From Lachnospiraceae bacterium (lineage in GTDB: Bacteria; Bacillota; Clostridia; Lachnospirales; Lachnospiraceae), in NCBI GenBank assembly GCA_900763175.1, contig CAAFJI010000327.1, forward strand, positions 1-6,599: a DNA stretch of 6,599 bases, read 5' to 3'. Positions 1 through 4,712 of the stretch are shown here, piece by piece (the first letter of the stretch is position 1; every line of letters begins with the position of its first letter). A program made the translations under genes and the position numbers. The notes beneath the pieces were generated by a model. It searched no databases. It had not been told where the DNA came from and saw only the letters and a list, made by a program, of their open reading frames with translations.

Positions 1-702
1 AGTATCGCACCTGTAGGCATGCCGGATTTTCTGGATCAGACAACAAAGATCCTGGACTGGATGAGGGGCAGGGAAAAAGATGAACTGAAGGCAATCTGGA
101 AATGCAATGATAAAATTGCCAGGCAGAACTTTGAGCGGTTAGAAACTATGGATCTTTATCACATGCTTACTCCTGCTATTTTGTCCTATGAGGGAATTGC
201 ATTTCAGTATATGGCTCCGGCAGTTTTTGAAAATGGACAGTTTGCATATATCCAGAAACATTTGAGAATCTTGTCCGCATTTTATGGATGCTTAAAGCCA
301 CTGGACGGTGTGAAACCATATCGTCTGGAGATGCAGGCAAAGGTTACAATAGGGGATACCAAAAATCTGTATGACTATTGGAAAGACCGGCTCTATCAGG
401 CGGTAATAGATGACAGCAGGGTTATTATAAATCTGGCATCAAAAGAATACTCAAAATGTATCGAAAAATATCTATCGCCTGACGATCAATATATAACGGT
501 TACCTTTTGTGAATTATCCAAAGGAAAGCTTGTAACCAAGGGTACCTATGCAAAAATGGCCCGTGGTGAAATGGTCCGGTATATGGCAGAAAACAGTATT
601 GAAGATCCAGCAGGGATACAAAAATTTAACAGGCTGGGCTATCGGTTTAGAGAAGACCTATCGTCTGAGACGGAATATATTTTTGAACGGAAGGTAGACT
701 GA
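1..702 (+). CDS. yaaA: Peroxide stress protein YaaA (UPF0246/DUF328), 5'-truncated by window edge
   Basis: The reading frame is already open at base 1 (S-I-A-P-V-G before the first Met at 19), so this is the body and C-terminus of a gene that starts upstream. 233 codons are visible. YaaA proteins are usually about 245-260 aa and begin with an 'IISPAKKM'-like segment, so only roughly 15-20 residues are missing. Family signatures seen: F-Y-G-x-L-K-P-L-D-G-V-K-P-Y-R-L-E-M around residues 94-111, N-L-A-S-K-E-Y-S, T-Y-A-K-M-A-R-G-E-M-V-R-Y, and a C-terminal F-N-R-L-G-Y-R-F motif. In E. coli YaaA is induced by OxyR and limits free iron and DNA damage during peroxide stress; that role is family knowledge, not shown here. 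The gene ends in tandem stops TGA-TAG. It is a chromosomal housekeeping gene and probably marks the border of the accessory DNA that follows. The next gene is 478 bases away, so it is not obviously co-transcribed with it. Confidence 0.95.
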   Translation, partial: SIAPVGMPDFLDQTTKILDWMRGREKDELKAIWKCNDKIARQNFERLETMDLYHMLTPAILSYEGIAFQYMAPAVFENGQFAYIQKHLRILSAFYGCLKPLDGVKPYRLEMQAKVTIGDTKNLYDYWKDRLYQAVIDDSRVIINLASKEYSKCIEKYLSPDDQYITVTFCELSKGKLVTKGTYAKMARGEMVRYMAENSIEDPAGIQKFNRLGYRFREDLSSETEYIFERKVD

Positions 703-727
703 TAGGGAAAATTAAAAGAAGATAATA

Positions 728-743
728 AGGTTATTTAGAATCA
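728..743 (+). repeat. Imperfect 16-base direct repeat, copy 1 (copy 2 at 981-996)
   Basis: AGGTTATTTAGAATCA here matches AGGTCATTTAGAATGA at 981-996 in 14 of 16 positions. The copies lie 253 bases apart and flank the promoter and leader segment. The second copy forms the 5' arm and part of the loop of the terminator at 981-1019. This copy has no matching 3' arm. It could be a duplication or recombination scar, or chance in AT-rich DNA. Confidence 0.35.
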
Positions 744-752
744 TAAGAGGAT

Positions 753-774
753 GCCAGTCTCTTCTACTGGTTTT
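753..774 (+). terminator. Weak intrinsic terminator after yaaA
   Basis: A short inverted repeat CCAGT (754-758) / ACTGG (766-770), with a 7-base loop and a possible outer G-U pair, is followed by TTTT. It lies about 50 bases past the yaaA stop, where a terminator would be expected. The stem is only 5-6 bp and the T-run is short, so it may be inefficient. Confidence 0.4.
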
Positions 775-841
775 CCTGGATACCGTTACCCGGCATAGTA
801 ACAATATGCACTCTGCAACACAAAATACAGAAAATGAATTG

Positions 842-870
842 TTGACGCATACTATATCTTGTGTTATTAT
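842..870 (+). promoter_or_regulatory. Sigma-A promoter (TTGACG-N17-TATTAT, extended -10)
   Basis: The -35 hexamer TTGACG (842-847) matches 5 of 6 consensus bases. The -10 hexamer TATTAT (865-870) also matches 5 of 6, with the ideal 17-base spacer, and a TG at 862-863 makes it an extended -10. Transcription should start near 877. It is the only strong promoter I see in the window, and it points toward the ssb-led gene cluster. The 5' leader to the ssb start would be about 300 bases and includes the terminator at 981-1019. Confidence 0.7.
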
Positions 871-945
871 GATTTTGAGATTTGTATTTGTGCCTGTAAA
901 ACAGGTAAGAAATTTTGGTTTCGGAGAAGCCCGGAAGAAAAAAAT

Positions 946-996
946 ATGAGGAACATGGTTCCTGCCTTTTGTGAGAAATTAGGTCATTTAGAATGA
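946..996 (+). CDS. Possible 16-codon leader peptide
   Basis: A minimal ORF, ATG at 946 to TGA at 994-996, encodes MRNMVPAFCEKLGHLE. A weak GGAAG ribosome binding site lies at 933-937, 8 bases upstream. The stop falls in the loop of the intrinsic terminator at 981-1019, so a ribosome translating the last codons would cover the terminator's 5' arm and favour read-through. That geometry is typical of ribosome-mediated attenuation, as in leader peptides of some antibiotic-resistance genes. A 16-codon ORF can occur by chance and its sequence matches no leader I know. Confidence 0.3.
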   Translation: MRNMVPAFCEKLGHLE

Positions 997-1019
997 AACG
1001 TTCTAAGTGGCCTTTTTTT
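981..1019 (+). terminator. Strong intrinsic terminator between promoter and ssb (likely attenuator)
   Basis: The 5' arm AGGTCATTTAGAA (981-993) pairs along its full 13 bases with TTCTAAGTGGCCT (1001-1013), including two G-U pairs. The loop is 7 bases, TGAAACG, and a run of seven T follows (1013-1019). This is a textbook rho-independent terminator. It lies about 110 bases after the predicted start site and about 160 bases before the ssb start, so it either ends a short RNA or gates expression of the downstream operon. Confidence 0.85.
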
Positions 1020-1052
1020 ATTGCAAAAAAACAAATACGAATCAACATCTTG

Positions 1053-1099
1053 AAAGGAGGAAAAAAATCCAAAAGAAAGGAGATCGGAAGAACTGGTAA
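1053..1099 (+). other. Shine-Dalgarno-rich stretch, possible relic of a small gene
   Basis: A perfect AAAGGAGG (1053-1060) is followed, 6 bases on, by an 11-codon open stretch beginning ATC (1067) and ending TAA (1097-1099). No ATG, GTG or TTG sits at the right distance. A second AAAGGAG occurs at 1076-1082. A tiny ORF, ATG 1110 to TGA 1139 (MITDIWNSF), follows close behind. This may be a decayed small gene or simply purine-rich leader sequence. Confidence 0.2.
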
Positions 1100-1111
1100 A
1101 AGAAGGAAAAT

Positions 1112-1153
1112 GATAACGGACATTTGGAATTCATTCTGAATGTTTTTGTTATC
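1112..1153 (+). promoter_or_regulatory. Long imperfect hairpin A upstream of ssb
   Basis: GATAAC (1112-1117) pairs with GTTATC (1148-1153), and ACATT (1120-1124) with AATGT (1139-1143). G-U pairs join these segments, a two-base T bulge interrupts the 3' arm, and TGGAA/TTCTG closes the inner stem on a TTCA loop (1130-1133). No T-run follows, so it is not a terminator. It ends about 15 bases before the ssb ribosome binding site, which suggests an operator or an mRNA structure. It competes with hairpin B at 1141-1165. Confidence 0.45.
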
Positions 1154-1165
1154 GAATCAAAAACA
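1141..1165 (+). promoter_or_regulatory. Inverted repeat / hairpin B next to the ssb ribosome binding site
   Basis: TGTTTTTG (1141-1148) and CAAAAACA (1158-1165) are a perfect 8-base inverted repeat with a 9-base spacer. It ends two bases before the AAGGAG (1168-1173) that serves ssb. It shares bases 1141-1153 with hairpin A, so the two structures cannot form together. As DNA it could also be a binding site for a dimeric regulator. Confidence 0.45.
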
Positions 1166-1180
1166 ACAAGGAGTGTGCAC

Positions 1181-1501
1181 ATGAATAAGTCTATATTTAT
1201 CGGACGGATGGCGACTGATCCAAAGGTGATGTCTTCAGCGGGAAAAAAGACAGTCGCGTATTTTCGGATTGCGGTTGAGCGAAATTTCAAGCAGGAAGGA
1301 GCTCCGAATGCTGATTACTTTAGCTGTGTCACATTTGGGGCAAGAGCGGAGCTTATTGCAAAGTATTTTTATAAGGGCAAAAAAATCGCTTTAGAGGGCG
1401 AGATGCATAATGATAACTATACAGGTGATATATCAAGCTTAGAGCAGCTTCCCATCCGACTGACAAAGCAGCTGGCAAAATTACTTCGAAGAGTAAACTA
1501 A
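1181..1501 (+). CDS. ssb: Short single-strand DNA-binding (SSB-like) protein lacking the acidic tail
   Basis: The protein is 106 aa, starting at ATG 1181 seven bases after AAGGAG (1168-1173). An in-frame ATG at 1124 lies inside hairpin A, lacks a good ribosome binding site, and would add 19 residues not seen in the family. SSB hallmarks: M-N-K-S-I-F-I-G-R-M-A-T-D-P at the N-terminus, V-A-Y-F-R-I-A-V-E-R-N-F around 25-36, A-D-Y-F-S-C-V-T-F-G (44-53), I-A-K-Y-F-Y-K-G-K-K-I-A-L-E-G-E (59-74), and N-D-N-Y-T (77-81). SSB coats single-stranded DNA as an OB-fold oligomer during replication, repair or plasmid transfer. Resemblance stops near residue 82. The usual final strand (D-G-x-x-x-Y...V-V-V-E-x-x-E-F) and the acidic partner-binding tip are missing, replaced by about 24 residues ending basic (K-Q-L-A-K-L-L-R-R-V-N). 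It may be a truncated, partly functional or dominant-negative SSB, or a special element-encoded form. It is first in the gene cluster and 12-15 bases from the next gene. Confidence 0.85.
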   Translation: MNKSIFIGRMATDPKVMSSAGKKTVAYFRIAVERNFKQEGAPNADYFSCVTFGARAELIAKYFYKGKKIALEGEMHNDNYTGDISSLEQLPIRLTKQLAKLLRRVN

Positions 1502-1516
1502 AAAAGGAGGAGCATG

Positions 1517-1981
1517 ATGCAGCATAAAAAAAGAAAAAAGATTTATTCCGAAGAGTTGTTACAGATCCATGAGGATTCAAAAAAGATACATCCAGGAAAG
1601 GAAATCTACGCAACCGGGTATGTGATCGAGCTGAAAAAAGACTGTTATTTTGCAGGCTTTCAGGATGGAAAAATTTTGTGCCGCTCATTTGAGTATGCCC
1701 GTTATTTTTCTAACACCCACAGTGCGGAACAGTTTGTAAAAGAATATCTTGGATATGCAGGATTAAGATGCAATCTTTGCAAGGTGGCCTGGGGGCTTGC
1801 CGTTCATGGATTGGAGCCCGGATGGAAGGAAAACCTGAAGCCCTATAAAAATAAGGGGCAGATCCTTTATTTCTCGTCTTACCACGATGGCGTAAACTAT
1901 CAAAAAGAAAACCATCTGGAACAGACGACCTATGTTCTGCCTCTTGTGGACAGGGAAAAAGAACTTTATATTGCAGCGTAA
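1517..1981 (+). CDS. Hypothetical protein, 154 aa, mobile-element style
   Basis: I do not recognise this family. AAGGAGG (1504-1510) precedes two adjacent ATG codons. The second (1517) has the better 6-base spacing; using the first (1514) adds one Met. The N-terminus is very basic (M-Q-H-K-K-R-K-K-I). The middle has a beta-rich stretch, G-Y-V-I-E-L-K-K-D-C-Y-F-A-G-F-Q-D, then E-Y-A-R-Y-F-S-N-T-H-S-A-E-Q-F-V-K-E-Y-L. By eye this recalls the 'value, A-x-x-F, A-x-x-F' layout common in small accessory proteins of conjugative elements and phages. A C-x-x-C pair (C-N-L-C, about residue 89) is present, but no second pair completes a zinc site. There is no signal peptide or membrane segment. It follows ssb by 15 bases and is almost certainly co-transcribed with it. 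A GC hairpin follows its stop. Confidence 0.8.
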   Translation: MQHKKRKKIYSEELLQIHEDSKKIHPGKEIYATGYVIELKKDCYFAGFQDGKILCRSFEYARYFSNTHSAEQFVKEYLGYAGLRCNLCKVAWGLAVHGLEPGWKENLKPYKNKGQILYFSSYHDGVNYQKENHLEQTTYVLPLVDREKELYIAA

Positions 1982-1987
1982 CTTTTT

Positions 1988-2016
1988 GGGGGACAAGTCG
2001 TCCCCCTCCTTATTTA
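1988..2016 (+). terminator. GC-rich hairpin after the 154-aa gene, weak terminator or mRNA processing/stability element
   Basis: GGGGGAC (1988-1994) pairs perfectly with GTCCCCC (2000-2006) across a 5-base loop, AAGTC. It starts seven bases after the stop codon. The tail TCCTTATTTA is only partly T-rich, so termination is probably partial and transcription may continue into the next genes. I see no good promoter between this hairpin and the gene at 2051, which also favours read-through. Confidence 0.55.
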
Positions 2017-2050
2017 ATAGGAAGAAATAATTTTAAATGGAGGCGATAAC

Positions 2051-2251
2051 ATGACCGTAAGGGAAGCTGGAAAAGGAATCGTAAGAAGCGGAGGTGGAAC
2101 TTACCGGATTGGATATACCGACCTGTATGGAATGGAACAGGAAACGGAACTTAGTGCATTCGGGATGAAGGATCTGGAAGAACTGTGGAGCTCCTTGTGT
2201 CCAGAATTTGAATGCCGAAAAAACAGTATCTGCTATATAGAAAGAGCGTGA
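2051..2251 (+). CDS. Small hypothetical protein, 66 aa, mobile-element style
   Basis: ATG 2051 has a GGAGG (2039-2043) seven bases upstream, a strong translation signal that supports a real gene. The product is acidic to neutral. Its N-terminal half is glycine- and beta-prone (G-K-G-I-V-R-S-G-G-G-T-Y-R-I-G-Y). A helix follows (M-K-D-L-E-E-L-W-S-S-L-C-P-E-F), and it ends with N-S-I-C-Y-I-E-R-A. By eye the 'L-x-x-L-W-x-x-L/F-C-x-E...S-V/I-x-Y-V/I-E' ending resembles small proteins carried by integrative conjugative elements of Clostridia, but I cannot name the family or its function. There are three cysteines in the last 20 residues and no metal-site spacing. It is separated from the preceding gene by 69 bases containing the GC hairpin, and from the next by 46 bases. 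Confidence 0.75.
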   Translation: MTVREAGKGIVRSGGGTYRIGYTDLYGMEQETELSAFGMKDLEELWSSLCPEFECRKNSICYIERA

Positions 2252-2297
2252 AAAGAATAAGGCAGGGCTTGGTGCCGGCAGAAATGGAGTGAAAAAT

Positions 2298-2480
2298 ATG
2301 GGAATGTATCATAAAAACCACCTGGTAGGACCTGGATTTAAAAGAATGGCAAAGCGCCAGACTTCGAAAGGCATGAGAAGGGCAGCGAAAAAAAGCTGTC
2401 AGGAACATTTTGAGGACAGTATTACACTGACCAGAAAAAGCCATAACCTGCATGGGATTGATGCATTTAAGTTTAGTTGA
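2298..2480 (+). CDS. Small basic hypothetical protein, 60 aa
   Basis: I chose ATG 2298 because GGAG (2286-2289) lies 8 bases upstream. A GTG at 2289 in the same frame would overlap that binding site, and ATG 2304 is a further in-frame alternative. The product is strongly basic: M-G-M-Y-H-K-N-H-L-V-G-P-G-F-K-R-M-A-K-R-Q, then G-M-R-R-A-A-K-K, with a more neutral C-terminus (H-N-L-H-G-I-D-A-F-K-F-S). It could bind nucleic acid or be a small structural partner, but I recognise no family or helix-turn-helix. It is soluble, with no membrane segment. It sits 18 bases before the 737-aa gene, and the close spacing suggests co-expression. Small size and low complexity keep confidence moderate; the ribosome binding site and intact frame within a tightly packed cluster argue for a real gene. 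Confidence 0.6.
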   Translation: MGMYHKNHLVGPGFKRMAKRQTSKGMRRAAKKSCQEHFEDSITLTRKSHNLHGIDAFKFS

Positions 2481-2498
2481 AAAAAGGAGAAGTAAAGA

Positions 2499-4712
2499 AT
2501 GGAATGGAACATCTATAAAGACTGGCTGGATCCCGTCTTGTACCGGCAGATGGTGTCCATGATCTATCAGCTGTCCTCAAATGCGGACAAAGAAGCAGTT
2601 TTAAAACAGGAGAGAGAAAACAGCCTGTTTTATGGAATCTGTGAGCACAGCATGGATGAAGAATATAATCTTCATTATCCTGGAGAGGTATTAGAGCGTA
2701 TGAAAGAGCGACGGACCATGACAAAACCCGTCTACCGGGCGCTTGGACTTGCACTTGCAGGAACATCCAGTATTCAGGAGCCGTGTATGTTTAATGGCAC
2801 CCAAAAAAGCGGCTTCTGGAAACAGTTTGATAAGGCACTTGGGGAAAAGGATTTGTGTTACCTTGCAGTCCGATGTCTGCTTGCAACAAAAGATCGCAAG
2901 CTCTGGGTGGATGCCCTGCACCAGTATCCATATGAAAAAGTGGAGGAAATGATCTTTATCCTTTCCGTTTTTCCAGAGTCGGATACGTTATGGCAGAAGT
3001 TAAAGGGAAAGATCGCGGCCTGCTTTGGACAGAAACGCAGCCTGTCTGTTTACGACGACTGGCATCTTTATGCCTGGATCGCCATGAAATATGGGAAACG
3101 GCTGAAAAATGACCGGACAAAAGAAACGGCGGTGTTAAAACATCTGGAAAAACTCTCCCGGACAAATGCGGCGAATGCAAATGGGGCGTTGGAGGATCAG
3201 CTTATAAAAAATGGATATACGAAAGAAGAGGTGATTTTTCTAAATGGCATCCTGAGTGGGGCACGAAAATACCTGGATCCGAACTCATTGACCGCGGAAA
3301 AGATTGCAGTAAGGGTATTGAAAACCTTTCTGCCGGGAGAAAAGATGTATCCGGATGTGGTGTATGAGTTATGTGAAACTCTTTTAAGAAAATACGACTG
3401 TTTCCCAGTGCGTCTTGGTGGACAGGAAAAAATTCAAAATTGTTTGTATGGAATGAAGGTGGAAAATGTCAGAACCTTCTTAACGTTGTTTCCTTTTCGG
3501 GAAAATGGGAGGAAAGAGTGGCATTATATTAATTTAAACCAGGAAAAATGGCACTGCCTGGCCACGCAGCTTAAGGAGGAAGAGTTTGAAAAGTGCGTAA
3601 AGGACACCCTGCGAAATGGGACATTTGAAAAAACAGAGCTGGAATCCTATCTTGTAGCCTATCAAAAGCTGACTGGGCGGGAATATGTGGAAGTCTTCTG
3701 GAAGAAAATGGATTACGATCTTCGTCATGTCTTTTATCTGTTAAGCGAAAATGGGATCCTGGATGCCGTCGGTCTTATGAAACAATTTCTAAAAGAGTAT
3801 CAGGAGATGAGAAACAAAGAACCGGATCTGGATGCTTTTGAAACAGTCCCCTTTATCGGAGAGACTGATACCGTGGAGGATCCAATCGGGGAGGCAGAAA
3901 AAGTATTTGGGGAGAAATGGGATAGCATGCTGTATTACCTGAAAGCTGATATGCAAGATATAAATACCATGACCAGTTTTTCCATGTTAAAGCTTGTCAT
4001 TACCCAAATTGGAATAGAGGGAATCCCAGGAATTCTGGAACCATGGAGCATGCTTCAGAGATCATTTTCCTTGTATCCGTATGGAATTAGTCGTGGAGAA
4101 TGTGAGATCTGCCGTCCGTTGTTAGAAAGAAATGCACATCAGGAATTATTTATGTGGATCGAGGAACATCTGTTTTTAACAGATGTTGGAAACTACATCA
4201 GCTTTTTGAGGAGCATCCTGTTAAAAGACAGTACAGGACTTTGGATGGAACCGGAGGAAGCTATGCAGATGGCAAAAGAAATCCTTCCCTATCTGGAGGA
4301 CAGTAGTGGGAAAGAAACGCTGCGAAGAAAATACATGTCAGAGGAAGAACTGCGAAGCCTTGAAAAAGAAAAAGAGTGGAAGCAGATACAGGAAACGCGG
4401 ATGCGAAAGCTGGAAGAGGAAAATAAAATCAAAAAGGAATTTAATCTTCTGCTACGGAAAAGTAAGGGGACAAATCAGCTTTTTGAACAAATCTATGACT
4501 TTTATTACTATGGAAGATATGCGGAAGATTCTTTACGTGCCGGTATTATCCTTTCCTATATGCGGGATTATCTGGCCAGAAAAGGAAAAATTGTAACAAG
4601 CAAAGAAGAAATAAAATATCTGTTGTTGCTGTTTCAGAACCTATATAAAAAGGAACAGATAGAGTTAGAGGGCATCAGACAGATGGTAGATTTGATGGAG
4701 GTTGCATCATGA
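2499..4712 (+). CDS. Large hypothetical helical protein, 737 aa (first of a coupled pair)
   Basis: The ATG at 2499 lies 9 bases after AAGGAG (2484-2489). The protein is Lys/Glu/Leu-rich and looks all-helical, like a helical-repeat scaffold. It has no signal peptide, membrane segment, Walker A motif or clear catalytic triad. Landmarks: D-D-W-H-L-Y-A-W-I-A-M-K-Y-G (about 186-199). A-L-E-D-Q-L-I-K-N-G-Y-T-K-E-E-V-I-F-L-N-G-I-L (about 230-252) has the look of a recurring helix-turn-helix repeat unit. E-K-I-A-V-R-V-L-K-T-F-L and a C-E-T-L-L-R-K-Y-D-C-F segment follow near 267-302. A charged coiled coil (about 613-654) comes next, then a helical tail with an aromatic patch Y-D-F-Y-Y-Y-G-R-Y. Its final codons carry the ribosome binding site of the next gene and overlap it as ATGA, so the two proteins are probably made together and may form a complex. 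I cannot assign a family. A scaffold in a defence, stress or element-maintenance system is possible but unproven. Confidence 0.85.
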   Translation: MEWNIYKDWLDPVLYRQMVSMIYQLSSNADKEAVLKQERENSLFYGICEHSMDEEYNLHYPGEVLERMKERRTMTKPVYRALGLALAGTSSIQEPCMFNGTQKSGFWKQFDKALGEKDLCYLAVRCLLATKDRKLWVDALHQYPYEKVEEMIFILSVFPESDTLWQKLKGKIAACFGQKRSLSVYDDWHLYAWIAMKYGKRLKNDRTKETAVLKHLEKLSRTNAANANGALEDQLIKNGYTKEEVIFLNGILSGARKYLDPNSLTAEKIAVRVLKTFLPGEKMYPDVVYELCETLLRKYDCFPVRLGGQEKIQNCLYGMKVENVRTFLTLFPFRENGRKEWHYINLNQEKWHCLATQLKEEEFEKCVKDTLRNGTFEKTELESYLVAYQKLTGREYVEVFWKKMDYDLRHVFYLLSENGILDAVGLMKQFLKEYQEMRNKEPDLDAFETVPFIGETDTVEDPIGEAEKVFGEKWDSMLYYLKADMQDINTMTSFSMLKLVITQIGIEGIPGILEPWSMLQRSFSLYPYGISRGECEICRPLLERNAHQELFMWIEEHLFLTDVGNYISFLRSILLKDSTGLWMEPEEAMQMAKEILPYLEDSSGKETLRRKYMSEEELRSLEKEKEWKQIQETRMRKLEEENKIKKEFNLLLRKSKGTNQLFEQIYDFYYYGRYAEDSLRAGIILSYMRDYLARKGKIVTSKEEIKYLLLLFQNLYKKEQIELEGIRQMVDLMEVAS

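Larger units (their letters stand above)
877..1019 (+). ncRNA. Candidate short leader RNA / attenuated transcript
   Basis: The segment from the inferred start site (about 877) to the T-run at 1019 would be a structured RNA of about 143 nt. Visible stems are TGCCTGT/ACAGGTA (891-897 with 901-907, AAA loop, one G-U pair), AGGAAC/GTTCCT (949-954 with 958-963, ATG loop), and the terminator hairpin at 981-1013. It could be a free-standing small RNA or, more likely, the attenuated leader of the downstream operon. I do not recognise a known riboswitch or 6S RNA. The start is inferred from the promoter only. Confidence 0.35.

Noticed and set aside
1124..1180. An upstream start for ssb at ATG 1124
   Set aside because: The added 19 residues are not SSB-like, the ATG lies inside hairpin A without a proper ribosome binding site, and ATG 1181 has both AAGGAG at ideal spacing and the canonical SSB N-terminus.
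764..1290. Open frames on the minus strand across the yaaA-ssb spacer (119 and 82 codons)
   Set aside because: They are rich in Phe, Ile, Leu and Ser as expected from the complement of A-rich leader DNA, have no convincing ribosome binding site, and overlap the promoter, terminator and ssb start on the + strand.
1424..1501. A simple frameshift in ssb hiding a normal C-terminus
   Set aside because: Reading the other two frames beyond 1424 by eye shows early stops and no D-G-x-x-Y or V-V-V-E-x-x-E-F pattern, so one indel does not restore a normal tail.
2289..2297. GTG start for the small basic protein
   Set aside because: The GTG overlaps the GGAG that best serves ATG 2298, leaving it no separate ribosome binding site.
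4306..4596. A 96-codon + strand frame inside the 737-aa gene
   Set aside because: It is an out-of-frame shadow of the lysine-rich coiled-coil region, with no ribosome binding site of its own.
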